Shown here in pieces: positions 15,231 to 24,072 of a DNA stretch of 64,000 nucleotides (positions are counted from its first letter, which is position 1; each line of letters begins with the position of its first letter). The position numbers were made by a program, and so were the translations under genes. The notes beneath the pieces were generated by a model, which made no database searches, was not told where the DNA came from, and was given only the letters and a program-made list of their open reading frames with translations. Location: assembly GCF_027587205.1 (NCBI RefSeq), contig NZ_JAPDOD010000041.1, forward strand, positions 1 through 64,000, given 5' to 3'. The stretch comes from Solirubrobacter ginsenosidimutans. Lineage in GTDB: Bacteria; Actinomycetota; Thermoleophilia; Solirubrobacterales; Solirubrobacteraceae.

Positions 15231-17565
15231 GACTTCGCCTCCTGGATTTCTTCCCAGATCCGCATGGGACTGAGCGGCATGTTCAGGTACGTGACGCCGA
15301 GCGGGCGCAGCGCGTCGATCACGGCGTTGGTTACCGCGGGCGACGCGGCGATCGTGCCGGCCTCGCCGATCCCCTTGACCCCGAGCGAGTTCACCGGCGA
15401 CGGCGTCTCCGTGCGATCCAGGTCGAAGGACGGCACGTCGGCGGCGCTGGGCAGCGCGTAGTCGGCGAAGTTGCTCGTGACGAGCTGGCCGTCCTCGGTG
15501 TAGTGGATGCGCTCGAACAGCGCCTGGCCGATCGCGTGAACGATCCCGCCGTGGACCTGACCGTCGATCAGCTTCGGGTTGATCGCCGGGCCGCAGTCGT
15601 CGATCGCGACGTACTTGACGACGTCGACGTTGCCGGTCTCCGGGTCCACGTCGACCACGCACGCGTGCGCGCCGAACGGGAACACGAAGTTCTCCGGGTC
15701 ATAGAACGCGAGCTCCTCGAGCCCCGGCTCCATGCCTTCCGGCAGGTTCTCGGGGATATAGGCGGCGCCGGCGATCTCGCCGAGCGTCATGCCCTTGTCC
15801 GGTGAGCCCTTGACGGAGAACTTGCCCTCGGTGAGCTCGATGTCGTCGACCGCGGCCTCGAGCTGGTGGGCGACGATCCGGCGCGCCTTGTCGGCGACCT
15901 TGGCGGTGGCGCGGGCGACGGACTCGCCGCCGACCGCGGTCGAGCGCGATCCGTAGGTGCCCAGCCCCTGCGGGCCGGTCCCGGTGTCGCCGTGGATCAC
16001 CTCGACGTTGGCCGGGTCGGTGCCGAGCCGGTCGGCCACGATCTGGGCCATCGTCGTCTCCAGCCCCTGGCCGTGGGGCGAGGTGCCGGTGTAGACCGTG
16101 ACCGCGCCCGTGAGGTGCACGCGCACCATCGCGGACTCCCACAGGCCGGTCTGCAGGCCGAAGCCGCTCGGGCCGGTGACCCTTGACGGCGCCAGGCCAC
16201 AGATCTCCGTGTAGGTGGAGAAGCCGACGCCGCGCAGCTTGCCCGCGGGCGCCTCGGCCTTGATGGCGTCGACGTCGAGGTGGGTGAGCAGGAGGTCCAG
16301 CGCGGCCGGGTAGTTGCCGGAGTCGTAGACGACGCCGAGCGCGGTCTCGTGCGGGAAGCTGGCCGGGTCCATGAAGTTCTTCCGGCGGAGGTCGAGCCGG
16401 TCCATGCCGAGCTCGGCCGCCAGCTGGTCGATGCAGACCTCGATCATGTGCGTGGCCTCGGGGCGCCCGGCCCCGCGGATCGCGTCGGTCGAGACCTTGT
16501 TCGTGAAGACGCCGATGATGTCGGTCTGGACCGCCGGGATGTCGTAGACGCCGCTCATCACGAACGCGCCCAGCGACGGGATCGTCGGCGTCAGCAGCAT
16601 CAGGTAGGCGCCGAGGTCCTGATAGATCGTGGTGTGGAAGGCGGTGATCTTGCCTTCCTTGGTCGCGCCGATGCGCACGTGGGCGACCTGGTCGCGCCCG
16701 TGGTGGGTGGCGAGCATGCCCTCGGTGCGCGACTCGACCCACTTGATCGGCCGCTCGAGCTTGCGCGAGGCCCACGCGAGCGCGATCTCCTCGCCATAGA
16801 TCTGCAGCTTGGAGCCGAAGCCGCCGCCCACTTCGGGGGCGATGGCGCGCACCTTCTCCTCGCTGATCCCGAGCTGGAGGCCGAGGAAGAGCCGCAGGAA
16901 GTGCGGGACCTGCGTGCTCGAGGTGAGCGTGAGCGACCCGGCGCGGTAGTCCGCGAGCACGCCGCGGGGCTCGATCGCCGCGCCCGCGGTGCGGTGATTG
17001 ACCACCCGGCGCTCGACGATCACGTCGGCGGCCGCGAAGCCCGCCTCGAGGTCCCCGCCGCCGAGCGACCACTCGTGGCACTTGTTGGTGCCGAGCTCCT
17101 CGTGCACGAGCGGGGCACCGTCGTCGAGTGCCGTCTCGAGGTTGACGACCACTGGGAGCGGGTCGTATTCGACCAGGACCTGCTCGGCGGCGTCGACGAC
17201 GGCGTAGCGATCGGAGCCGATCACCAGCGCGACGGGGTCGCCGACGCAGTTGACCTCGTCCTTGGCGATCGACCAGTGCGGCGGGTTGTTGACGTTGATC
17301 CCGGGCGGAACCCAGGCCATCGGCAGCGGGGCTTCGAGGTCGAGGTCGTGGCCGGTGAAGACCGCGTGGACGCCGGGATAGTCCTTGGCCGCGGACGTGT
17401 CGATCGAGACGATCTTCGCGTGCGCCTCGGGCGAGCGGACGAACGCCGCCCACAGCTGCCCGGTGACGTTGATGTCGTCGATGTAGCGCGCGCGGCCCAT
17501 GATCAGCCGCGGGTCCTCCTTGCGCTTGATCGCCTGGCCGACCCAGGGCGCCGCCGCGACGGCGC

Positions 17566-17569
<4 letters not shown>
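15227..17569 (-). CDS. coxL: form II CO dehydrogenase-like molybdopterin large subunit (CoxL)
   Basis: A 780-aa Moco subunit. [11 protein letters not shown] is the first Moco-binding loop and [10 protein letters not shown] holds the active-site glutamate near the C terminus. The active-site loop reads AIRGAGR around residues 363-369. True form I CO dehydrogenases have AYxCSFR with a Cu-ligating Cys; AYRGAGR marks form II. This protein lacks the Cys, so CO oxidation is doubtful and another hydroxylation may be its job. Overlaps coxS and coxM by 4 bp each. Confidence 0.88.
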
Positions 17570-18033
<464 letters not shown>

Positions 18034-18063
18034 GTGTCTCCTCCCAGTCGGAAAACCGGGCGG

Positions 18064-18069
18064 ATCATA
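18064..18069 (-). promoter_or_regulatory. candidate -10 element of cox operon
   Basis: TATGAT on the minus strand, 30 nt before the coxS ATG and upstream of its GGAGG site. It would drive the operon coxS-L-M-D-E-mocA-small protein. Confidence 0.45.
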
Positions 18070-18090
18070 TTGCTCGCCGGTGAGCGTGCG

Positions 18091-18699
18091 CTAGGTGGTG
18101 GCGCGGCGGCGGTGATACGCGAAGGTCAGCTGCGCCAGGATGAGGCGATCCTCGGTCTCGATCTCGACGAAGCTCAGCGACACGTCGGTGTCGGTCTCAC
18201 GAACCGTCGACGCGGTGGCCTTGATCTCGCGATTGGCCTGGACGAGACCGATCACGACGTCGTGCAGGTCCGCCGGCTGGTAGGACGACTGGCGGGCGAC
18301 GCGCAGTCCGCCGGCGCTGATGTCGCGGGTGAAGGTGGTCTTCGGCGGGCTGTCGGGGTCGCCGAGCGGGCGCAGGTGGGCGGGCAGGACGAGCGGCGCG
18401 CGCGAGAACGTCCGGCGCTGGCCGAGCCGGAACGGGTCAAGCAGGGTCGCGACGAGCTCTCCGTCGGTGCCGGCCGGGCGGACCTCGGCCTTGAGGGCCT
18501 GCAGCGAGCCGCCGGCGTCGATCAGGAGATAGGTGGTCAGGTGGCCGGGCGCGAGCGCGTCCTCCGGCAGCGGACCGCTGGGCGCGAGAACGACGTCGGA
18601 GCCGGTGAACCCGACCACGAGGCAGGGCACAGCCTCGTCGCCTAGATCGAGCTGGGCTGGTTGTCCCTCGCTGAGCGCGCTTGCAAATCCCGTAGCCAT
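18091..18699 (-). CDS. PilZ-domain c-di-GMP effector
   Basis: A 202-aa protein with a two-part layout like YcgR/DgrA. Residues 1-90 resemble the YcgR-N beta domain; residues about 92-200 are PilZ. LGQRRTFSR carries the arginine-rich switch motif and TRDISAGGLRV the D/NxSxxG motif, both needed to bind c-di-GMP. YcgR-type proteins brake flagellar motors. The ATG has GGGAAGAA upstream and a sigma-D/FliA-like promoter at 18745-18718, consistent with a motility role. No other motility gene is in the window. Confidence 0.8.
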   Translation of the reverse strand: MATGFASALSEGQPAQLDLGDEAVPCLVVGFTGSDVVLAPSGPLPEDALAPGHLTTYLLIDAGGSLQALKAEVRPAGTDGELVATLLDPFRLGQRRTFSRAPLVLPAHLRPLGDPDSPPKTTFTRDISAGGLRVARQSSYQPADLHDVVIGLVQANREIKATASTVRETDTDVSLSFVEIETEDRLILAQLTFAYHRRRATT

Positions 18700-18717
18700 A
18701 GGTTCTTCCCAGACGCT

Positions 18718-18745
18718 GTATCGGCCACACGCCGTCGCGGGTTTA
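18718..18745 (-). promoter_or_regulatory. candidate sigma-28 (FliA/SigD) promoter of PilZ gene
   Basis: Minus strand TAAA (18745-18742), 16-nt spacer, GCCGATAC (18725-18718), then 18 nt to the PilZ ATG. The known consensus is TAAA, 14-16 nt, GCCGATAT/A. Match is by eye only. Confidence 0.45.
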
Positions 18746-18757
18746 GAGGCAATTCCT

Positions 18758-19162
18758 TCAGGTGCGCTGCGTCAGGCTGAACCAGTTGCCGAAGGGGTCG
18801 CGGAACAGCGCTTCGACGCCGTAGAAGCGCTCGGCCGGCTCCTGCAGGAACTCGACGCCCTTGGCCTTCAGCGCGTCGTAGGTGGCGCGGCAGTCCGCGG
18901 TGGCGAACACGCCGCTGCCCATCGCGCCCTTGCCCACCAGCGCCTTGATCTGCTCGGCGGCCTCGGGCGGCATCATCGGCGGTCCGGGGACGAGCAGCAC
19001 GATCTCGAGGTCGGGCTGGCCCGCCGGGCCGACGCTGAGCCAGCGGAACGTGTCCATGGTCTGGTCGGCGCGGACCTCGAAGCCGAGCGCGTCGCGGTAG
19101 AACGCGAGCGCCTCGTCCTGGTCCAGGACCCAGATCGTCGCGTGGGAAAGCCGGGTGATCAT
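18758..19162 (-). CDS. VOC (glyoxalase/bleomycin resistance) family protein
   Basis: A 134-aa vicinal-oxygen-chelate fold protein with paired beta-alpha-beta-beta-beta units: LSHATIWVLDQDEALAFYRD at the start and EALFRDPFGNWFSLTQR at the end. Metal ligands are plausibly His7 and the late glutamate. The family covers lyases, dioxygenases and drug-binding proteins, and substrate cannot be assigned. It follows an AraC-type gene 25 bp upstream, a pairing often seen with this type of AraC protein. Confidence 0.75.
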   Translation of the reverse strand: MITRLSHATIWVLDQDEALAFYRDALGFEVRADQTMDTFRWLSVGPAGQPDLEIVLLVPGPPMMPPEAAEQIKALVGKGAMGSGVFATADCRATYDALKAKGVEFLQEPAERFYGVEALFRDPFGNWFSLTQRT

Positions 19163-19187
19163 GGCCGCGACGCTAATGCCGGCCGTG

Positions 19188-19580
19188 TCACTCCGCTTCC
19201 GGAAAACTGCTCTTGCGGGTCCACATGAGCGTGAAGCAGCCCGGGATCATCGGCGGCGGCGCGCCGCGGTGGCGGTCGCGGTAGGCGGTCGGCGTCTCGC
19301 CCATGATCTCCCCGAAGGCGGTGCTGAACCAGCCGATCGAGGTGAAGCCGACATCCAGGGCGATCTGGGTGACGGGCGTGTCGGACTCCCGGAGCGCGTC
19401 GGCCGCGCGCTCGATCCGGCGGCGCTGCAGATAGCGGTGGGGCGTCTCGCCGAACTCGCGCTTGAACTGGCGGATGAAGTGCGCCTCGGAGGCGAGCGCC
19501 GCGCGGGCCAGCGTGGCGATGTCCAGCGGTTCCGCGTAGCGGCGGTCGATCTCGTCCTTGGCGGCTCGCAGGTGGTTCAC
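19188..19580 (-). CDS. AraC-family DNA-binding domain protein
   Basis: A 130-aa protein made almost only of the two helix-turn-helix motifs of AraC regulators (residues about 8-105; DIATLARAALASEAHFIRQF and TQIALDVGFTSIGWFSTAF). There is no ligand-binding domain, so activity may depend on a partner or on expression level. The C-terminal tail PGCFTLMWTRKSSF is a recurrent ending in this subgroup. The GTG at 19580 overlaps the stop of the upstream AlkZ-like gene as GTGA. Confidence 0.78.
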   Translation of the reverse strand: MNHLRAAKDEIDRRYAEPLDIATLARAALASEAHFIRQFKREFGETPHRYLQRRRIERAADALRESDTPVTQIALDVGFTSIGWFSTAFGEIMGETPTAYRDRHRGAPPPMIPGCFTLMWTRKSSFPEAE

Positions 19581-20611
19581 GGCGCGAAGGCCACCTCGCC
19601 GTCCGGTGCGCAGAACCGCGCCGTGCGGAGCGCTTCTTCGCGGATGGCGCGGTGGTCGAAGTCGGTGTGGGGCGTGATGAGCAACCGCGGGCCGTCCATC
19701 CGCCAGCTGGCGGCGACGCGGCCGTCGACGGTCACCGTGCAGGCGCCGCTGAGCGTGAGTTTGAGCGGCTGGATCTCGGGCGGGATGATCCGGTCGCGGT
19801 CGGCGTAGGCCAGCAGCGGCTGGTCCCAGTTGCCCAGGAAGCGCGGCGGGAGCTTCGTCTTCGCGGGTGGGAGCGGCTGATCCGGGAGGTCGATCAGCTC
19901 GCGGCCCTGCTCGTCGCGGTAGGCGAGGGTCGCGACGTCCTCCCACGGGAACTCGCGCTGGGCGACGCCGGCCCAGTCGGCGACGTCCTTGCGGGAGGCC
20001 GGGCCGAAGGCGGTCAGATAGCGGGTGAGAACGAGCGCGGCGGCCTGTTTCTGGTCCGGCAGCGGGCGCGGGTCGAGCACGAACCGCGCGTTGCGGGTGC
20101 TGTCGCGCCAGTGGCCGGCGGGCGGGAGGAACGTGAGCGGGAGCAGCGTGCGGGCGTAGAGCAGCGGCATGTTCGGGTCCGGCGGGGCGCCATCGTGGGT
20201 CGCGATCCGCTCGCGCAACTCGACGTTGGTGCGCGGCGTCTGCAGAAACGCGGTCAGGTCGGCGGCGATGCGCTCCTCGTCGAGGTCGGGGTGGCGCTTG
20301 CGCAGTGTCCGCATCCGGTGGTGGCGGCACAGCTGCGCGTAGGCCGGGAAGTCCTCGGCGTGCGCCAGATGCAGCGTCATCCGCATCAGCGTGGCCTTCT
20401 TGACCTGCCCGTGGTCGATCGCGGCCTCGAGCGCGGCCTGCGTGAAGCCCTCCAGGCGGGCGGCGAGCGCGATGTGCGGCGCCGGTGGGTGCTGGCCCTG
20501 CAGCGGTGTCAGGCGGCGGATCGCCTCGGCCGGCTTCAGGCTTTGTCGCTCGATCAGGAACTGGCGCGCTGCGGTCGCCGCCGTGAGCTCTTCGCGTGTC
20601 AGGACCCGCAT
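19577..20611 (-). CDS. AlkZ-type winged-helix DNA glycosylase
   Basis: A 344-aa member of the HTH_42 winged-helix family, whose characterised members AlkZ and YcaQ are DNA glycosylases that excise bulky alkylated bases and unhook interstrand crosslinks. The catalytic QxQ motif appears as LQGQHPPAP at residues 38-40, almost the AlkZ position. Three winged helices follow. The ATG at 20611 has TACGCT seven nt upstream and looks leaderless. It is coupled to the AraC gene downstream and divergent from a thioredoxin gene. Confidence 0.72.
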   Translation of the reverse strand: MRVLTREELTAATAARQFLIERQSLKPAEAIRRLTPLQGQHPPAPHIALAARLEGFTQAALEAAIDHGQVKKATLMRMTLHLAHAEDFPAYAQLCRHHRMRTLRKRHPDLDEERIAADLTAFLQTPRTNVELRERIATHDGAPPDPNMPLLYARTLLPLTFLPPAGHWRDSTRNARFVLDPRPLPDQKQAAALVLTRYLTAFGPASRKDVADWAGVAQREFPWEDVATLAYRDEQGRELIDLPDQPLPPAKTKLPPRFLGNWDQPLLAYADRDRIIPPEIQPLKLTLSGACTVTVDGRVAASWRMDGPRLLITPHTDFDHRAIREEALRTARFCAPDGEVAFAP

Positions 20612-20618
20612 CGGCCGC

Positions 20619-20628
20619 AGCGTAGGCT
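20619..20628. promoter_or_regulatory. symmetric divergent -10 core AGCGTAGGCT
   Basis: Plus TAGGCT (20623-20628) and minus TACGCT (20624-20619) share the central TA. Each ends seven nt before its start codon, ATG 20636 and ATG 20611, so the two starts are equidistant from the centre. Confidence 0.5.
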
Positions 20629-20635
20629 GAAGCGC

Positions 20636-21136
20636 ATGGCCCTCGCCTTCACGCTGCCTGACACCGACGGAACCCCGACTTCGTTGCACGGCGACGGCGC
20701 GCCCGCCGCGGTCGTCGTCTTCACCTGCAACCACTGCCCGTACGCGCTCGCGTGGCACGAGCGGATCCAGGACGTCGCGCGCGACTACGCCGACCGCGGC
20801 GTCCGCGTGCTGCAGATCAACGCCAACGACGCGGTCAAGCACCCGCGCGATTCGCTCGCGGCGATGCAGGCGCGGGTCGCGGCCGGCGAGTTCGCCTCCC
20901 CCTACCTGCACGACGAGACGCAGGAGGTCGCCCGCGCGTGGGGCGCCAAGACGACGCCGGACGTGTTCGTCACGGATGCCTCGGGCGTGGTGTACCGGGG
21001 CGCGCCGGACGCCGATCACGGCGACCCGTCGCTGAACGCCGCGTGGCTGCGCGCCGCGCTCGACGACGTGCTCGCCGGCCGTTCGGTCGCCAACCCGGAG
21101 ACCAAGCCGGTCGGTTGCTCGATCAAGTGGAAGTAG
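20636..21136 (+). CDS. thioredoxin-like redoxin family protein
   Basis: A 166-aa AhpC/TSA-redoxin fold protein. VVVFTCNHCPYAL near residue 28 places a CxxC pair after strand 1 where thioredoxins have their active site, and KTTPDVFVTD gives the cis-proline loop. It probably acts as a cytoplasmic thiol-disulfide oxidoreductase. The ATG is leaderless by position (TAGGCT seven nt upstream). Its last 10 bases overlap the next thioredoxin-fold gene, starting a three-gene set. Confidence 0.75.
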   Translation: MALAFTLPDTDGTPTSLHGDGAPAAVVVFTCNHCPYALAWHERIQDVARDYADRGVRVLQINANDAVKHPRDSLAAMQARVAAGEFASPYLHDETQEVARAWGAKTTPDVFVTDASGVVYRGAPDADHGDPSLNAAWLRAALDDVLAGRSVANPETKPVGCSIKWK

Positions 21137-21432
21137 CGCTCCTCTACTGGGACGGCTGCCCGTCACACCCGGCGGCGCTGGCGCAGTTGCGCGCGATCCT
21201 CGGCGAGGAGTTTCCTGTGACGGTCCGTGAGATCGTCGACGAGGAGCAGGCGATCGCGGAGGGATTCCCGGGCTCGCCGACGATCCGGGTCGACGGCGAG
21301 GACCTGTTCCCGATCGACGACCCGCCCGGTCTGTCGTGCCGGATCTACCGGCTCGCCGACGGCCGCTTCTCCCCCACCCCGGATCCCGGCGAGTTACGCG
21401 AGGCGTTGGCGCGAGTACGCTCGGCCGGGTGA
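21127..21432 (+). CDS. small thioredoxin-fold protein (CxxH)
   Basis: A 101-aa protein: VALLYWDGCPSH supplies a single Cys in a CxxH setting after strand 1, and FPGSPTIRVDG is a cis-proline loop, both typical of the compact thioredoxin-like proteins near mercury or redox genes. The GTG at 21127 overlaps the preceding gene by 10 bp. A lone active Cys suggests a monothiol mechanism. Function not established. Confidence 0.65.
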   Translation: MEVALLYWDGCPSHPAALAQLRAILGEEFPVTVREIVDEEQAIAEGFPGSPTIRVDGEDLFPIDDPPGLSCRIYRLADGRFSPTPDPGELREALARVRSAG

Positions 21433-22019
21433 CGGGACGCCGCGCACGGAAGGCGCTGTGGAAGGAGATCCGGCGGATCGCGGAGGCGGATCTGGCCCTG
21501 GTGGCGGAGGAGATCCGCGACCTCGAGGCCGAGGCTGAGGGCGACGCCTACTACCGCGCCGTCGGGCTGCACGCGCGCGCCGAGTCGCAACTCGCGACGG
21601 CCGGGACGCTCACCGAGCTGCGCGACGTCGCCAGGCTCGCGGCGGAAGCGCGGCACCAGATCGCGTGTGCGCGGGCGGGTGAGGAGCTCACGCCACGGCC
21701 GCTCTGCCTGTTCGACCCCGCGCACGGCCCGTCCGCGCGGGAGGTCGTGTTCGCCCGCACCGGCGGCGCGCTGGAGAGCGTCCCCGCGTGCTCGGCATGC
21801 GCCGAGGAGGTCGACGCGGGCCGCGCGCCCCTCAGCCGCAAGGTGATGGTTTCCGGCCGCCCCCAGCCGTACTACCGCAGCCCCGCCCACGTCGGCTACT
21901 ACGGCAGCGGCGACGAGACCTTGTCCGACCTGCTGGTGTTCGACCTCTCGACCGCCGCGCTGGCCGACCTCGGCCTCGGCCTGTTCGACCTGGCCGGCTG
22001 GCCGGACCTCGGGGTGTAG
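21429..22019 (+). CDS. hypothetical protein with CxxC motif
   Basis: A 196-aa protein I do not recognise. Residues 1-95 are helical and charged (WKEIRRIAEADLALVAEEIRD), followed by CLFDPAHGPSAREVVF and a PACSACAEEV cysteine pair near residue 118 that could bind zinc. The C-terminal third is Tyr/Gly-rich, then hydrophobic. The GTG overlaps the previous stop as GTGA, making it third in the thioredoxin-fold set. A hairpin at 22038-22067 follows its stop. Confidence 0.55.
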   Translation: MTGRRARKALWKEIRRIAEADLALVAEEIRDLEAEAEGDAYYRAVGLHARAESQLATAGTLTELRDVARLAAEARHQIACARAGEELTPRPLCLFDPAHGPSAREVVFARTGGALESVPACSACAEEVDAGRAPLSRKVMVSGRPQPYYRSPAHVGYYGSGDETLSDLLVFDLSTAALADLGLGLFDLAGWPDLGV

Positions 22020-22037
22020 CTCGCCCTCCCCCTAGGT

Positions 22038-22067
22038 GGTCTCCCGCCACGCCGTTGCGGGGAGACC
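22038..22067 (+). terminator. hairpin after the thioredoxin-fold set
   Basis: GGTCTCCC and GGGAGACC arms with a 14-nt loop, 18 nt after the stop at 22019. There is no U-tract; a factor-independent terminator is likely but not certain. Confidence 0.45.
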
Positions 22068-22101
22068 GTGTGGGACATGCCCCACCCACCCTTGCGTTCA
22101 A

Positions 22102-22174
22102 GTCGTACACCGGGGACAGTCCCCGGTGTACGACATGTATCCAAGCGGTATACCGGGGTCAGACCCCGGTATAC
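22102..22174. repeat. tandem pair of covarying palindromes
   Basis: Two 43-bp-spaced units. Unit 1 (22102-22134) has 15-bp perfect arms around CAG; unit 2 (22148-22174) has 12-bp perfect arms around CAG. The arms are the same except at two pairs where both sides changed together: ACACC/GGTGT against ATACC/GGTAT, and GGGGA/TCCCC against GGGGT/ACCCC. Each is followed by CGA, one variable base, then ATGTAT. The pattern recalls REP/RAYT-type elements. The second ends seven nt before the next gene. Confidence 0.75.
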
Positions 22175-22181
22175 GAGATGT

Positions 22182-23378
22182 ATGCATGCGTGGGTGCTGG
22201 TCGTGGTGGCGCTGGCGGGTGTGGGGTGCGGCGGCGGGTCCGGTCGGCCTCGGGCGACGGCGTCGCCGAGCGCGACGAAGACACCGGTGGCCGCGCGTGC
22301 CTCGGTGCCGGTCGTTGCCGGGCCGTGGTCGGCTCCCGTCAAGGCGCGGCGGACGCCGCTTCGCTGTCCGGTGTCGAGCTCGCGGGCGGGGTGGCCGAGC
22401 CGGGTGCTGGCGCTGGGCGACGGGACGTACGTGAAGGTGTGGGGGCGGCGGCCGCGGCTGGCGACGGTCGACGCGCGCGGGCACCTGCTCGGGCAGACGG
22501 AGCTCGGCGCGCGGCGGGTGAGCGGCGAGCGGGCGCTCGCGTGCGGGCGGGGCGGGCAGACCGCGGTGGCGTGGACGGAGTACCGCCGCGACGGCACGGC
22601 CGCGCTGAAGCTCGCACGTCGCGGCGACGCGGTCACCTTGGACGTCGTCCGCGGGTTCTATGACGACCTGCCGATCGGTGACGTGACGCTGGCGTTCGCG
22701 CCGGACGGCTCGCTGCTCGTCGCCTACTCGATCTTTCACGAGGTCCGTGCCGTGGTCGTCGCGCCCTCGGGCGATCCGGGCGCCCCGTTCAAGCTCGGCC
22801 CCGCGTTCGAGGTCACGCAGGTCGCGGCGGAGATCGCCGCCAATGGGCGAGCGGTGATCGCCTGGACCACGATCGACGCGGGTGAGGAACGCAACGAGCA
22901 CCGCCGGGTCTATGCCGTGACGGGCCGGCTCGAAGCGCTCGCGCCCGCGCAGCTCGTGCACCGTGCGGCCCATCTGAACGCGATGGCGATGACCGGTCAG
23001 CCGGGCACGGAGCTGCGCCTGAGCGTCGCGCGCAATGGCCGCGCGCTGCTCTTGTGGGGCCTCGACCACCCGGAGCAATTCTCGGAGTCGTACTCGCTGT
23101 GGGTGGCGGAGGCCGGCCCGGCCGGATCCTTCGGGCGCTCTCGCCAGCTTGTCGGCAACGGCGTTCCCGGCGACGTGGCGATGCGGTCGGACGGCACGGC
23201 GCTCGCGGTCTGGACGAACTCGGCGGGGCTGCGGGCGAGCGTCCACGCTCCCGGCCGCCGCTTCACGGCGCGTGAACCAGTCCTCGACGGCCGCATCGGC
23301 GAGCCGCGCGCGTCGTTCGTCGACGTCCGCCCGCGGATCGCGTGGGAGAACGCCTTCAGCGTCCGCGCAGCGCCGTGA
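22182..23378 (+). CDS. putative lipoprotein with propeller-like repeats
   Basis: A 398-aa exported protein with a lipobox ending at Cys16 (LAGVGC) and a Gly/Ser/Thr/Pro linker. The mature part has several blades of the type TLAFAPDGSLLVAYSIF and VAMRSDGTALAVWTN, spaced about 60 residues, suggesting a beta-propeller surface protein. No enzyme motif is seen. The ATG at 22182 is chosen because it gives a clean signal peptide; upstream in-frame starts would translate the palindromes. The end overlaps the convergent TrmH gene by 23 bp. Confidence 0.65.
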   Translation: MHAWVLVVVALAGVGCGGGSGRPRATASPSATKTPVAARASVPVVAGPWSAPVKARRTPLRCPVSSSRAGWPSRVLALGDGTYVKVWGRRPRLATVDARGHLLGQTELGARRVSGERALACGRGGQTAVAWTEYRRDGTAALKLARRGDAVTLDVVRGFYDDLPIGDVTLAFAPDGSLLVAYSIFHEVRAVVVAPSGDPGAPFKLGPAFEVTQVAAEIAANGRAVIAWTTIDAGEERNEHRRVYAVTGRLEALAPAQLVHRAAHLNAMAMTGQPGTELRLSVARNGRALLLWGLDHPEQFSESYSLWVAEAGPAGSFGRSRQLVGNGVPGDVAMRSDGTALAVWTNSAGLRASVHAPGRRFTAREPVLDGRIGEPRASFVDVRPRIAWENAFSVRAAP

Positions 23379-24072
23379 GCGCGAACAGCACGCCCGAGAC
23401 CGCGGTCGCGAGGTTCAGGCTCGAGACACCCGGGGACATCGGCAGCGCGAGGCGGGCGTCGGCGCGGGCCAGCAGCTCGTCGGAGAGCCCGTCGCGCTCG
23501 GTGCCGAACGCCAGCACCGCCCGCTCCGGCACGGCGGCCGACAGCGGCTCGCCCGTGGGATCGAGCGCGATCAACGGCCGGTCACCGGTCCTGATCACCC
23601 GCGAGCGAGCGACGGGAAGCGCGAAGTGCAACCCCGCCGAGCCGCGCAGCGCGTCCGGGTGCCACGGATCCTGGACGCCGGTGGTGATCACCCCTGCCGC
23701 GCCCGCCGCCGCGGCCACCCGCACGCACGCGCCGAGGTTGCCGAGGTGGCGCGGCTCCTCGAGCAGGATCACCGGCGCCGGGCCGGGCAGCGCGAGGATC
23801 CCGTCCGGGTCGGGCTGGCGCGGGCGGCGAGCGACCGCCAGCACCTGTGCGCGCGGCACCACCGCGGCCAGCTCCGCCTCCGAGACGACGGTCGGATCGA
23901 GCGCGATGTCCGGCGCGAGCCGCGCGATCAGCGCCGCCACCTCCGCCGGATCGGCCGTCCACACGCCCAGCAGGTCCGCGCCGAAGCGCACCGCGTGCTT
24001 GATGGCGTGAAAGCCCTCGAGCACGACGACCCCCGGGTCCCGGCGCGACCGCGCGACCTCGTCGAGCCTCAT
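23356..24072 (-). CDS. TrmH/SpoU-family RNA 2'-O-methyltransferase
   Basis: A 238-aa SPOUT methyltransferase. Motif 1 is EEPRHLGNLGACVR, motif 2 is LAFGTERDGLSDE, and motif 3 is SSLNLATAVSGVL, which together form the knotted SAM site. The N-terminal 80 residues look like the substrate-binding domain of TsnR/TrmH relatives. Target could be rRNA or tRNA. The ATG at 24072 overlaps the stop of the upstream hypothetical gene, so they form a pair. Confidence 0.8.
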   Translation of the reverse strand: MRLDEVARSRRDPGVVVLEGFHAIKHAVRFGADLLGVWTADPAEVAALIARLAPDIALDPTVVSEAELAAVVPRAQVLAVARRPRQPDPDGILALPGPAPVILLEEPRHLGNLGACVRVAAAAGAAGVITTGVQDPWHPDALRGSAGLHFALPVARSRVIRTGDRPLIALDPTGEPLSAAVPERAVLAFGTERDGLSDELLARADARLALPMSPGVSSLNLATAVSGVLFALTALRGR

